DNA of 64,000 nt, from the NCBI GenBank assembly GCA_028829895.1, contig CM054182.1:61154379-61218378 (forward strand), written 5' to 3'. A program made the position numbers and the translations under genes. Each line of letters begins with the position of its first letter. Within the stretch, counting starts at the first letter, position 1. The notes beneath the pieces were generated by a model, which ran no database searches, had not been told where the DNA came from, and saw only the letters and a list, made by a program, of their open reading frames with translations. This document shows positions 37,601 to 50,500 of this stretch, piece after piece. Source of the DNA: Sinotaia quadrata (Eukaryota; Mollusca; Gastropoda; Architaenioglossa; Viviparidae).

Positions 37601-40600
37601 AATAAATGTTTATGTGTATCAGCAGGTTGGGAAGACTTTTGAATAAAGACATGTCTTAATCCTACTGTTTTGTACCATACAAAAATTAATGTTTATAAAT
37701 GCTGCACATTTCCTTGAAATGGTTGTTGTCATTGTGAGGTAAAATATAGCTATGTCATTGTTTCAGTGCATAGAATACCACCTTCCTAAAATCTTTCTCT
37801 TTTCTCTTACATATCAAGAATTCTCAGAATATTTTTTCAAAGTAAATAAAAACTAAACACTATTTTGTGGTATAACTTAAACTCATTTTGATAAAAAAAA
37901 ATTATTTCCAGGTTTGATCAAACAGTTTTTACGTGATGTTGACTGGGGAGAGCTAGACTTCTTAGTGATTGACACCCCTCCTGGAACATCTGACGAGCAT
38001 TTATCCATTGTTCAGTACCTTAGTAATGTCGATGGTGCCATTGTTCTTACTACACCACAGGTATATTAATAAATTCCTTTAAAAGAAATAAAGTAAAAAT
38101 TTATGCAAAGGATATAATTTTTAATATTCTTCTCATATGTACCTCTATTCTTGGGTTTATGATTTTTATTGGTGTTTTATGTGAAAAATTAAATTGCAAG
38201 AAACATTCAAATTCTTTTTTAATCCAAAATTTTTAAAATAGTGTTTAGTTTCAACGTTACTTTGTTAGTGGATGTGACAGAAAAATGCAAATTAAATGCA
38301 CTTAATTAATTAATTTAATCAATATTTTAATTAATTCTTTATTCTTGTAAATTTATATGTTAAATTTCGCCATTCAAATCTCAGTGTGATGAGTTTGAAA
38401 CAAACAACTCTGACATATCCAGAATAAAGGGAGTTATCGTTAGAGGTCAGTGATCCTTCTCTAGTGTGCGAGCAGTCAATCGTAACTATTAGACAAAGGC
38501 ATAGGAACAGTTCATAGCCCAAAGGCTGATAAATTCTAGAATCTTCCTCACAAACCCCAGAAGCATATATAAGGGCAGATTCAAGACTGACCGGTACTCT
38601 TACGATCATCAAGTCCCGTGGGTAACGGCTTCGCGGTTAGAGCTGAACAGAAAGGTATGTCCGAGATAGAGATTGCCATTGTAACTGATTTCTAACATTT
38701 GTTTTAAAACCTGTTTGAATTATGTCTTTTCTTGTAAATGTTATAACGATTTTAAACTATGTCATTTTATTCTCGTTTAACAAAGAATCAGATGAATGTA
38801 AAAAGGAATTTTTGAATGAAGAAACGAGAATAAAAGTAGAGATTACAAATTATTGAAACACGAGACTAATGCGTGCCATTACTTTTCTTCTGTCATAGTT
38901 CACAAGCTGTTTCTGATTTCCAAGTGTGGCAAGCTTCATTCCTTTTGCTGCCATCAAGTTTCATTTGACTCGACATTGGTTATGTCGACGTTCTTGCGAG
39001 TTGACATCAGAAGACTGATATTTTACTTCTACGTTGGTGACTGTTAACTGCCATTGGATTCTGCTGAAGGTGCTAAGGTCCATGAGCAGTGGAATTCTTG
39101 TTGGGACATTTTATGTTATTCTAAGAGAAGTGTGGGACGCTGCCTGTGTACTATGACAGGACTGGAGATTATGACAAGGAGTATCTTCTAACTTGGAAAA
39201 AGATTCATAGACAACCAGCTACACTTGCTTGAAGAAGTGGTCCGTCAAGAAGACTGGAGTTACGAGGAGAGCTGCCACGAGGAGCATAAGTCTGACTCTT
39301 CCTGTAACTATTGAAACTAAAAAAACTGTTAAGTAACGAAGTGCTTTGAAACCAGTTTTATAAACTGGAACTGTGAAAAACTTTGTCCACTTATTCATTC
39401 AAGGACAGTGGAAAAGGACTGAGCTTTTGTGCTTGCACAGTATAGTTAATTCAGACAAGAAACTGATTTGTGCAATTATGCTGTGTATTCACATTTGAAT
39501 TGTGACGTACATTCTATATGGATATTCAAACATTCATGTGACGACGGTATACAGAACTGTTACCAGGTGAGGCCATAATAACAAGACTTTTAACTGCCAA
39601 CCAACTCACAGGCCGCCATCAGGTGAATCATTATTATGAATTTTCAGTATAATCTGTACATGTTCTATGATTTCATAAATTCCTAATCTATTTCTGATTC
39701 TTCTCTATAATGTCTTATATTGACTAAAAGTGTATTGACTATCTAGTTTGCTTATTGACATTGAGAATTGGTGTAAGCTAAACTAAAATTGTAATATTTT
39801 CTCTAATTAAAATTCCTAGTATTTTAGTAATTGTTCTATGGAATTGGCATGGTATATTTTTCTTAAATTTTTTATGCTAAGTCTTATGAGATTTGTGACC
39901 TCTGAAATTGCCTTGTGTGTGATTTTTGAGAACGATAAATGTAAATTTATTAAATTGTTATTCTTTATTTTCTTTAATAAATTGTTGAATTTATAACTAT
40001 CCACTCTCGATACTGTGACAGAGAGGTATTTGGCGCATGATGATGGGTGGGGGGCTGCCAACGACCTAACGACAATAGAAAGACAGTCAAGTGCAAGTTT
40101 TAGGATAGTTCCTGTCATCAATAGAGAGCTGTATGTGGGGGGCTAGATTAAGGACAGAAGATTGACGAGATTGTTCGATTAAGGTCTGTTAATCTAGACA
40201 GGTAACACTTGGACAGAGAGTTAATTAGTTAGCAGACTGTTCCAGGGATTGACCTAGTCACTCTCATGACCGCAAAGACAGTGACTGTGTGTGTTGAATT
40301 GCTAGGAAGAATTATTGTTTGTGTTAATTATGAATATATTATCTTAAATTAATAATTAAGCAATTAACAGACAGAAGCCTTGCCACAGTGGAGGTACTTT
40401 ATTTTTATTTTCAAGCTGGCTTGTTTTATAGTTTTATTAAACATAATTTTAAATGGGGTTAACCCCTTCAACAAATTCACCAAAGATCTGCAATGTGTTA
40501 ATCTGAGGTGAATGCAGTGATAGGTATTTGCTTGTCAGAGTGAAGCTGTTTTACTCTCAGGAACACACCCTCATTAATGTGATGTTACAACCTTCCATAG

Positions 40601-43600
40601 AAATTTATTATATTATCTTAATATCTATCACCTTTTGAGATATTAATTTGTGTGAATGCATCAGTACTATTCTCTATCCAGTTTTACTATTTTGTAATGA
40701 TATTTTGATACAGCATGGAAAACATTTATTAGCATGTTATTACAGTGTACATAATTTATAGTGTATTTATTTTCTGTAAATCCTATTATTATATATTTAT
40801 ATTCTACTGGATATTTAGTAATAATTTAGTGTTTTCATGCTTGTGCTTTTCAAATCTGATTACCAAAATGAATGTCAATGGATAGATATAAAAAATTTAC
40901 TCCGGGCTAAAGAAGTTAATAGGCATTTATTATTGGCAGATTTTGTCTGAATATATATTTGTTATTTTACAAGTTTAATAAAATTGTTGTTAATTTAAAA
41001 CATATACATATAAATGACTGATGACCTTGCAGGAAGTATCTTTGATTGATGTTCGCAAAGAGATCAACTTTTGCCAACGTGTAGGTCTGCCTGTCATTGG
41101 TGTAGTTGAAAACATGAGTGTGTTTGTTTGCCCCAAGTGTCAGGTATGTCCTTCATTCATTTTTTTCAGCATCTGTTTTCATAATCTATTTTGGGGGAAC
41201 CAACTTTATTTATTAATTTGTAACTTTTTGTTGTTGTCTTATTTTTATAATTTCAGAAATAAACAAAGAAAACAAATGAGCAATTCATTGTTTTTTAAAT
41301 AATGATATCTTGTTCATCAGTTTCTTAGCTGCAATCTTCATGTTGTCTTAACTGCAGTCTTGTTTCTTAGCTGGTCATTGTTCTTTAGTGTTCTGTCTTA
41401 TCTACAGTCTTATTCTTCAGTGTTATAGCTATGTACGAGTTAAAAAAAAAAAAAAAGCAGTAATTGCTAGTAGTAGTAGCTGAAAGCTACTGAATGCTTT
41501 GTTTCAGCAAATTTGTCTGAATCTGTTAATGAACTAATCTGAATTTTTTCTTTTTCAATAACAAAATAATCCAAAGTGAATCAAGATACGTATGTTAGTT
41601 TTCAGCTTCTTCAGCATTTTTAAAGTTCTTAATTAGTTGTGGCTTGATAACACTAAGCACATCTAAATCAGATCATTGCATTTCTTGATAATACTAATCT
41701 TGTTGCATCTATATCTTTTAGCTGTTTGGTGTAGATATATGGTATGATTTATTTTTTCATTTTTTCTTACAATGAACAGATATCATAAATAAAAAAAACC
41801 AACACTATCCTTATGTTTTCAGTCAGAAATGTTAAAATTTGTTTCAGTTTATTGCTGGTTCTGATTGTGAAAATTTATAATTTATCTTGTAAAACAACTA
41901 AATGTGTCTTGCCAAATTTATTAGACAGTATTCAGCAAGCATGACTCATACCTCATTTTTGTTGTATTGTTTTTTATAGCAAATAAATGATTTCTGTATA
42001 TAAAGGCATTAATGATTATCGCTCTTTTAACCACATCATGAGTTACTACTAATGTACTGACCAGCTGGAATTAGAATAAAAGTGTATCTTTTAGCAACTT
42101 TATAATGAGTGATGTTATACCTAACAGATCTCTATTTTTGCTTTATCTTTCAGAAAGAATCTATAATTTTCCCCCCTTCAACTGGTGGAGGAGAGAAAAT
42201 GGCTACAGACTATAAAGTTCCTTTCCTTGGCAGGCTTCCACTTGATCCACGCATTGGTTAGTATACTGAAGTGTTCAGTAACATAGAGGGAAGTTGGTTG
42301 TTTTTTAGCTTGGACATTTAAAGTAGTCAGGCTGAATGTTTTTTATGAATTCTTAGTTTTGTTATAATATTTGCAGTCTAGTCTTGTTTATTAGAGTTCA
42401 AGATTATTTTATGTATCTGAAGTTTGAAATATCAAACTCCAAAAATTTAAGAAGAAAAGACATAGCACATACCTAATAGGTATAAATTAATGATTTATAT
42501 TTTGCACATTAAATTTGCCATGATTGAATACCAGACTCAAACTGCAGAAATTTTAGAGTGCATTTTTGTTTTGCATTCTATCATTTAGGAAATGTATACA
42601 CTTTTCCATTTTGGATTGTCAGCTCCACTCTTTAGGGGATTTTTTTTTTTTTTTACTTTATTTTTTATTTATTTTAATTAATGTTTTGTGCGTGGTCTTT
42701 TTTTTTGTGTGGGCAGGGGCTTATATAGGACATATGTTCTGTATTGTGCTATAATACAGACTCACATGCAGTAAAGCAAAAATAAGTCCCTTACATCAAC
42801 CAGTTTCTTAAATCAGTATAAATATTGATGAATATCTTCTCAGAATGGTGGCTAAGTTTTTGTAATCACTTTAGAAATTTAAAGTGTTAAAGTGTGCATT
42901 GGTATTTTATAAGGTTATCTTTTCATAGTTGACAATCTTGCAAACAGCTGAAAAATAATGACATATCCTATACCAGTTTAGAGATAACTTTGAGTATTAA
43001 AGAAATCTGATAACTGTAAATTTTAATATATCCACTAGATTCGGAAGGTTAAAATCACCATGGTTATAACCAAAGCTTTAATATAAGCAAGTTCAATAAA
43101 ACCAAAGTTTTGGGTATCTTTTAGAAGTATAATAGTCAGAACCATCCAAGGCTGCTCATTTTAACTGAACTGTTGATAAATCCAGTTCAATAAAACAAGA
43201 TTTCACTATATTTTGATTAGCATCTGTTTACAGTCTAAATATTGATGAATATCTTCTCAGAATTTTAAAGAGTTAAATTGAAACTTTCATACTTTTAGTT
43301 TTCTAAATATTTAATAAGTAATAAGCAATTAATTGCTTCTCCTTTTTTTGACTGATCCTAGAAATTTTGGTTGTGTTTCATTGTTTGCCACACTATTTTT
43401 ACAAAATTCAGTTGTGATTTGTTCTTTCTCCTTGTATGTTATGCAGATATATTCTTAGTGCCATTCTTTCAGTGTAGTTTTTTAAAACTTACCATACAAG
43501 TACACTCTAAACTGTTCATGCATATATAGTAGAATATAATAAGAGGGAAGGGTTAATATATTAATAAAAATATTTACTGAATCTATTGGTTTGGGGGCAG

Positions 43601-44896
43601 AAAATGCTTGCACACTGCTTTTAAAATATTACTTTTTATTTAATAATTTATAGATATTTATGTTTGTTTTGCTGTAATTTTTTTATGCATTTCTCTTTGG
43701 TGGGAGTTGTCATTGGAGGAGAGTTGTGGGGTTGAGGGTCAAGGGTGACGTTTGGGGTTTTGTTTTTTTAAACATAGTTGTCATTTATGCGATCATCTTC
43801 CTGTTTGGAATTATCATATAGAAGTTTTTCTGTGGATAACAGAATAAGGAAACTACTTTAGATCATGTGTCTAGGACTCTATGTACGGGATTATTCTGAT
43901 GTCACTCCTTAACACCAGGACTTATTCCTTTGTTCTTAGTATATATTAGATGGATTTCAGTGTTTGCACAATGCTTCACATTTAGAATATTCTTCAAAGG
44001 AAATTGATACACATAGTTATTATGCACACATGGTATTTCTTAGAATATGATAGCTAAGGAAATGAGTGTTGTTACTCAAGCTGACTGTTTTTCATATTTT
44101 TCTCAAAATGAAGATCTTGATCGATACCATATTATCTTGAACATTGTTTAGGCTATATGTCCAGCTTTCTTACAACCTGCACCATTTAAAGTTTCTGTTG
44201 GTCTCGGAATGTCAAAAAAAACTTGTCTTCTATCTCATTTTGTGGTGGTGGGTCACATAGGTTGATATAGAAAGGGAGAATATCTCAAATAAGGGTCTGG
44301 ACAATTGGTCTAGCTGTGAATAGTTAATTTTAACAGCAGAATTCTAAAAACATACAGATAATAAATTATCAAAATTGAACTGTTACAGGAAAGTGCTGTG
44401 ACGAAGGAAAATCATTTTTGGAAGAGATACCAGACTCTCCTGCCACAGTTGCCTTCAAACAAATCATTAACAGTGAGAAACTTCTAAAGATGTTTGATAC
44501 TTAAACTAAGCATTGAGTTTTTGTACTCAGAAAACTGATCTCTAAATTTTTTGTGCTTTAAAGATTACGAAAAGGTAATTTTTAATTTTATGATTTACTT
44601 GTTTAAATGATTTATTGAGAAACCAATATTAAAATATAGCAGTTTTAGTGAGCATTTGCTAACAGAGTTCAAGTGATTATGTTCAGATCTTCTCCACCTC
44701 AATTTAATTATAAAGTTATGCAAAATGTGTATACACACTGGAGAAGAATTTTAATCTTCCAGACAAAATTCAGTTAAACACTTAAACTAATCACATTTTT
44801 TTGTTGTAAATTTCTCCCACAGAGATATTGGAGCATTGTACCAAGCAGACTTATCTTAGAGCAGCTGATACTGGAGAGCTGATGGACCAGAGCTGA
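23438..44896 (+). CDS. NUBP1: Cytosolic Fe-S cluster assembly factor NUBP1 (complete gene)
   Basis: Eleven exons: 23438-23468, 25957-26058, 27019-27152, 34937-35005, 35775-35807, 37412-37502, 37912-38060, 41033-41143, 42154-42256, 44389-44472 and 44823-44896. All phases match, giving 326 residues (human NUBP1: 320). NUBP1 is a P-loop ATPase scaffold, working with NUBP2, that assembles 4Fe-4S clusters for cytosolic and nuclear proteins. The N-terminal cluster motif is complete: Cys12, Cys26, Cys29 and Cys35 with spacing C-x13-C-x2-C-x5-C. The deviant Walker A motif GKGGVGKS spans 65-72. [22 protein letters not shown] and the bridging CPKC pair (Cys236, Cys239) are all present. The start ATG has a good context (CAAAATGG). 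Intron 3 (7.8 kb) carries transposons. Confidence 0.96.
23469..25956. other. NUBP1 intron 1
   Basis: Very AT-rich sequence with no conserved coding content. The open frames are short and of biased composition. Confidence 0.6.
27849..28784. mobile_element. hAT-like non-autonomous element
   Basis: The left end CAGTGGTTCACAAATTGG and the right end read in reverse, CAATTGTTCCCAACC, form imperfect inverted repeats of hAT type. They are flanked by related 8-mers, ATCTGTAC (27841-27848) and ATCTAGAC (28785-28792). The interior has no intact frame and includes an AAT microsatellite at about 28565-28601. It is an old, diverged insertion in NUBP1 intron 3. Confidence 0.55.
29212..31159 (-). pseudogene. 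Broken piggyBac-family transposase and its 5' terminus
   Basis: The coding remnant runs from an ATG at 30909 to a stop at 29212. It has an acidic N-terminus, the PiggyBac transposase core (for example [44 protein letters not shown]) and a Cys-rich C-terminal zinc-binding end (CVRCK...[13 protein letters not shown]). Two in-frame stops (30244-30246 and 30160-30162) and two single-base frameshifts (near 29820-29830, and in the C-run at 29651-29656) break it. Of the catalytic aspartates, the second (FDN) and third (GVDKAD) are kept; the expected first (usually xDSxTGY) reads CESESGY, a Glu. The 5' end has TTAA at 31160-31163 next to an end reading CTCTTTACCGGGCGG, typical of piggyBac ends. I could not find the other end. 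Confidence 0.88.
31164..34936. other. Remainder of NUBP1 intron 3
   Basis: AT-rich sequence with a short (CA)n run near 32630-32655. No genes or clear elements recognised. Confidence 0.55.
35775..35807 (+). CDS. NUBP1: NUBP1 microexon (33 nt)
   Basis: Acceptor TTATATAG precedes 33 bases encoding [11 protein letters not shown], followed by donor GTGAGT. It fills exactly the segment VHQSGSGWSPV of human NUBP1 between the DICGPSIP and VMSVGFLL exons, so it is required for a continuous protein. It is easily missed because it is so short. Confidence 0.93.
35808..37411. other. NUBP1 intron 5
   Basis: AT-rich, with (TA)n runs near 36563-36592 and 36717-36740 and a T-run near 36150. I see no gene. 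Confidence 0.6.
38385..40387 (+). mobile_element. Long LTR-like element (solo LTR), copy 1
   Basis: This 2.0 kb block in NUBP1 intron 7 begins TGTGATGAG and ends GCCACA, as LTRs do (TG...CA). It has a TATA-like TATATAAGGG near 38567 and AATAAA near 39975. It shares ordered blocks with the element at 54393-55802: the start, GGTAACGGCTTCGCGG, GGGTGGGGGGCTGCCAACGA, ACAGGTAACACTTGG and TTGACCTAGTCACTCTCA. No matching flanking duplication is evident here, and no long protein frame is present. Confidence 0.6.
40388..41032. other. End of NUBP1 intron 7
   Basis: AT-rich, with nothing recognised. Confidence 0.6.
42257..44388. other. NUBP1 intron 9
   Basis: AT-rich. It contains a 33-bp direct repeat (42814-42846 and 43231-43263, one mismatch) about 417 bp apart, and no gene. 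Confidence 0.6.
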
Positions 44897-44910
44897 ATTT
44901 TTCAGATTAA

Positions 44911-44916
44911 AATAAA
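44911..44916 (+). terminator. NUBP1 polyadenylation signal
   Basis: A canonical AATAAA lies 14 bases after the TGA stop, implying a very short 3' untranslated region. Confidence 0.65.
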
Positions 44917-46903
44917 CTTTTGTGTCACATATTTTATAAATATGCTCGATTGTAGAACAATCAGATTTATAAATTCATGCAATCAATGATTGATTTTCTG
45001 TTGTATTTGTTAGTTCAATTAAATGATTTTGAGAATGACATTACTACTTTCTATAAATGTTTTCATGTGTTCAGCAAATTCAGTTGTTTTATCTTGCAAA
45101 AGGCAGCTATATGCTTACCATAATCTAAGTAAGCAAATTACGTCAATCAAAATAACAGGCTTACGTCTGAAGATAGAAAAAGGATTCATAGTTGTGTGCA
45201 GCTTGAACACGTTGTTTTATTTGTAGTCTGTATGAAAATTGGCTGAAAAAACCTACAGACAAGCCTTTTCATATACAAAAACAAAACTCAAAAGATTTGA
45301 AGTTCTTTAACATGAAAAACATTGTTTTGAGAGGGTAAATGGTATCTTTTTACCACATTTGTTTCTAATATCTTGTAATTTGTTTGTTGTGAAATAGTAA
45401 GATATCTTTAAAATGATTTTGTTCCTAACATCTGAAAATTTATAGAGTACTATATTGTATCAGTCTGTTTACAAAGTTACTTGGCTTGATGCTCATACAT
45501 ATTTTGAATTATTGAGTATCTATTTTAGCCCAACATTGGTAGCACAATGTTCAGTATATTTAGCAGATTTGTTTTTGTATTATTTCCTTTTATTGGTATT
45601 TGTCTCTAAGTAAACAACAGTATCTACTTTTTTTAAAATTTTGTTCAACAGCAAACAAAATTAAATATGAATGTTTAAATTTGATGAATGAATGAATGTC
45701 AAATAACTGAATAAAATTACACTTTACCTTTTATATATGTTAGTTTAATTTTGTTGTGCTGCTAGTATGAGTAACAATAAAATTTCAACAACAGGAAAAA
45801 ATATCAAAATATTCCCTCTCCACCTGACAAAAGATCAAATAGCTCTTCTGTATCATTTTTGAAATCTCCAGTGATTTTGTTAGCTTTTAAAATTAAAATA
45901 ACCACCAAATTATTTTCTGTTGATCAGGATGAAGAAATAACTTAATTTCCAAGTTTAAAAAAAATAATCATGGAATTCAAATTGTATTTTGATTTATATT
46001 ATCTCATAAAACTTGCCACTGCTAATTGAGTTTGAAAATGATAAGATGAATGTATTTTCTTCTGGAATATATTATTGCTTTCTGTCAGATATTTTCAGAT
46101 GAAAGACCATTACAAAGTTAGTTTAACATGTTAATATTTCTTGTGCAGTTCTGTAGTACACAGAAGAAATTTTGCTTGGTTGCATGTAATACCGTCAGTA
46201 TAAAAGAGTGCCTGAGTGGCCTTTAATATTCAACATTGCCCTTGAATGTGTACACAGATAAAATAGAAAGTCTCATAGAAACATGTACTTTTAATTACTT
46301 TTACACAAGTGAAAAAAAACACAAGATTGTGAAGACTGACACAACCTTTTCAACTGTCTATCAAAGCCTGATTGCTGTAAAGAAAAAGGACTTATTTTAT
46401 TCACCTTATGATATGGTGTCTACATAAATTTGTATGAAAGGACAAGTACTGAGACACCAAGCAGTGATGCATTAATTCAGGTTGATTTAGAAAGTTTCAA
46501 TGAAGCACCCCCAAAATGCTGTGAAACTCAAGGAAAGTATTAGTAACTGTATATGAATTAACTGATTGGGGGGGGGGGGGAGTTTCAAAATGCTGTGACA
46601 CTCAACCGATTGTTTTCTTTTTTAAGAGCTACGTTTGTTATTGCTAGTCTGCACTTATTTTCAGGTCAGGTGGAGCTTTTAAGATATCTTCTTTAGTATG
46701 ATTTGTTTTCTTCAAATGGATTTTATCTACTCTTTTTTTTTTTCCCGCTTACATTTTAAGTAAATATGCATGTTATAAATCTCTTTATAATTGATATTAA
46801 CTGTTAATACAATGTGTGTAGTTTAGTAATGCTGAATCCAAAGTTTCAGCAAGCTGATGAATTCTTCTATCCTTAACACAGTTGTAAGCAGGATTGCAAC
46901 ATA
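44917..46903. other. Intergenic space between NUBP1 and MRPL58 (tail to tail)
   Basis: AT-rich, with a G-run near 46568-46580 and no recognisable gene. Confidence 0.55.
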
Positions 46904-47285
46904 TAGTGAAACTGCTATAACGCAATAATTGGGGTCCACAAAATCAGATTGCATTAATAGTGGGGTCGTGTTAATGCAGGGTTGTGCAATATTTTACTTT
47001 TTTCCGAGAACATACACGTACAGTGGGCCTGCAATTGTCATGAGTCACTTTGTAAAAAAAATTTAAGTTGAACGCATGTACAATTTCATACCCTTTAAAT
47101 TTACAGCTAATAAAGCGGATATTATTTACTTTCAACTGATTGCTTCTAACACCACCACCAAGCCCAGCCAATATGTTGGTGGCTTTTGAGAAAACAAATT
47201 TCATGTGTGAATGAATATACAAAATTCTGTGACCCATGCCAAGACAGCGTTATATCTGAATTCGCTATTTCGCAGGGTTCTACTG
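46904..47285. mobile_element. Tc1/mariner (pogo/Tigger)-type MITE
   Basis: The left end TAGTGAAACTGCTATAACGC and the right end in reverse, CAGTAGAACCCTGCGAAATAG, are imperfect inverted repeats flanked by TA on both sides (46902-46903 and 47286-47287). The interior carries the TATAACGC/GTCCACAAAATC words seen in pogo-like MITEs. It is 382 bp long with no coding capacity. Confidence 0.5.
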
Positions 47286-47435
47286 TATAAGGACAACTAA
47301 AGCACTTGCATTAGTAATGTGCAGTTGGTTTCTGTATCCTTAGTTAAAACCAAAAAGAATTAATATCCAAATTACATAAACTGTACTTGAAAAATAGTGG
47401 GATTTTAAATATAACAAGGAAGAAGAAAATTATTT

Positions 47436-47441
47436 TTTATT
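47436..47441 (-). terminator. MRPL58 polyadenylation signal
   Basis: AATAAA on the minus strand, about 155 bases after the MRPL58 stop codon. Confidence 0.5.
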
Positions 47442-47594
47442 TAATTTCACCAGAAACAGATCAAAGACAGACTGATATTTTCCAAGTTGGACACAAGCAA
47501 ATTTTTTTTTAAAATCGTTTTAATGCAAACACACACACAAACTCAAATCAGATTCCATCAATTTTGCTTCAGTTTCAGTCGGAAAAAAACAATA

Positions 47595-50500
47595 TCAAAC
47601 ACTGGCCATAGAGGGATTTCCCCTGGACTGCTTTGTGAGTGACTTCATTCGCTTTTCTCTCAATGTTTGGTCCTTTGCCTTGGCAAGCCTAGAGAATCAA
47701 TAACATAAAATATTTATAAATAATGACAATGGTGAGCTATGAGAGATGAGACACTTGCAGCAAACTTGCATCATTGATCCAAAGTGAAAGAAATAAGGTG
47801 AAACTCCATTTGACTGCTTAGGACCTGGGGGGAAAAGTTACTAATTATTTAAATTGTTTTCAGTTTTTACATCCCTATACTAAAAAATAATGAAAATACA
47901 TTTTTATATTCTAATCATCTATGTATCAATGAAGCAGCTGGCAAAAGCTTTCATATTATCCAATTGTAGGTCTTGCCCTTATGATAATGTTCATTTATTT
48001 TGTTATTGTAAGGAACATGTTTCAATTAGCACCATTAAAATGAACAAAAATAAATTATACATCTCCTGTATATATTTTATCCGAACATGTTCATTTTTGT
48101 AAGACTAAGCTAAAATGCCTTGCATCTTTTCTTTCTCCACTCCCAAAAAGTTTCTCTTCTTTAGAGCTGGTAATTGCATAGTCTAAAACAGTGGTCCCCA
48201 ACCCTGGGGACATCAACAACAACAGTGCCAATGACAACAACAACAACACCACTGGTGAACATTCTGGGCGCACATACACACTAAGTACAGTCGATGTGGT
48301 ATTAGCCTGGGCTCTGTAAACCCCCTCACCCGCCAATACAACAACGGCCACCACAGCACTTAAATCCCTATTGCCATTTCCGACATCCTATCTGTGTGAA
48401 GCATGGTTTTCTGCAGTGACAGCAACCAAAACAAAACAACGAAATAAACTGGACATAAGCAACACACTTCAGGTGTAATTGTCTCCTATTACCCCCAGAT
48501 GGAACCGACTCGTTGCAAAGAAACAAGCTCAGGGTTCTCATTGATTTAGCATTCTAGTGAGTTAAAATGTTAAATCACTTTATATTCATTTTTTGGTGTA
48601 ACTGTATTTTAATTTGAAGGCATGTTTAAATACAATTAAATTAATTATTAAATTAAAACAATCTAAACTATAAACAATCAACGTCCCACCACCACCACCA
48701 TCATCGGGCAGCGAGGAAAAGGTTGGGGACCACTGATCTAAAAGACCCCTCAGCACACTGGGCCAACATCAATTTTATTTTTTTGGTTGAGCACCAACAT
48801 TGACACCATTTTTACAACATTGGTTGTGCACTAATGTTGACATCATTTTTGTATTTTGTAAGTGCTAGTGTTGAAATCACTTTTATATCAATGGTTGACC
48901 ACAAATGTTGATATAATTTTTTTTATAAATGAAAGAGCACTAATATAATATTCACTGCATAAATTGCAAGCAAATTAAGACTCCCTGATTGATTTGCTTG
49001 CAGTGTATGCAGAGTACCAGTTTTGTAGGCATGATCCCAGACAAATATGAATTAGCAATATTTATATTTTAATTACTGAATTAATTATGCACTTCCTAAT
49101 TATAATAATGATTGATCACATTTGAACTGAGTTACTGTAAATAAACTCTACTGAAATACTTAGAAAATTCTTCTATATCTGAATTACTTTTAACCACATA
49201 CATGAAATGCATAATGAACTTTACATTTAAATATTGATTACAATAAGAGCATATTTTGCATGAATAGTATGGTAAATAACATGAATTTCTATCCTATCCT
49301 GCAATTGGTTGGTACATAGCCATTCCCAGACAAAACTCAAAATGATCCTGTACAAAAAATATACAGCCCAAAACAGAGCTAATTCAACCTTGCTTTCAAG
49401 TCGTTCCCACTGCATGCACACAGACCTTTAATATCACCAGCATATGTGCACACTGACCGTTTATTCTTAAGTTGAATCTCTTCTTCTGTCAGACCTCTTG
49501 GTTTGTATGCGGCACGAAAAATCATGCTGCGAAGCTTATCAAGGCAGTCTGCTTGATTAAGAATTTGTTTCCGTGTCCTATCTGATGTGATCACTAAGTA
49601 TCCCTCTTTAGTAATGTGATTTTGTTGCTGAAACAGTAACAATAAAATCTCTGACCTATCCACGTAGGTATTAACATCCTGGGTTAGTAAATAATAAGTG
49701 TAAATGACTGAATGACACTGAAAAAATACATGATAAACATTACAAACCTGCAAACAAATCAGGTGAATTTACATTACAGTATCATTACCATCTTTAATAT
49801 ATATATTAAACCCTCTGTGCCTATGTATGTGCAAAGTTTACTACTTGTATATGGCTCATTCTCTGGGGAAGTGTACCAAGAAGGATGGGTCCATTTGAAA
49901 TGAGTTTTCTTAAAGCTTCGAAATTTCATATGTTTATATTCTATAAATTCAGAATTGCTGTGAGAAATACATAAGATAGCTGCATAAATATGCGTTTATT
50001 TATTTTGTAATTTTTTTTTAAACTGAGAAATGGCATCTCTTTCTGTGACATGGATACACATAGCTATTTTCTTTAATTTTTATTGTTATAAATAATCCAA
50101 CAAACTTATCAAGGTTTTCTTAGAAGTGATAATACATTAAAGCAAAAACATTCACTATTGCTTTTATCTTGCAAACAGTTAATTTTCTGGTAACAAATTT
50201 TTTTTTCCTGGTAAAATCTTACTTTCTAAGTTTTCAACAGAAACATGCTTTTTATGTATCAACATTAACATCTTTTTTTTTCTTTTTATGAGCATTAGGC
50301 TCTGTTGTAGACTTCAACGTGTAAAATAATTAAATTTAATACACTTTATTTTTTGTACTTAATGTCAGAAAATGGTATACTTGCTCAAAGAATGAGCAAT
50401 ATACAATTCAAGGCTTCAAAATGAAACAAAATTTTCATTTGGGTAGAGAAAATCACCAGTACTTTATTAAATAAAAAACAGCTATACTCTAGAGAAAGTA

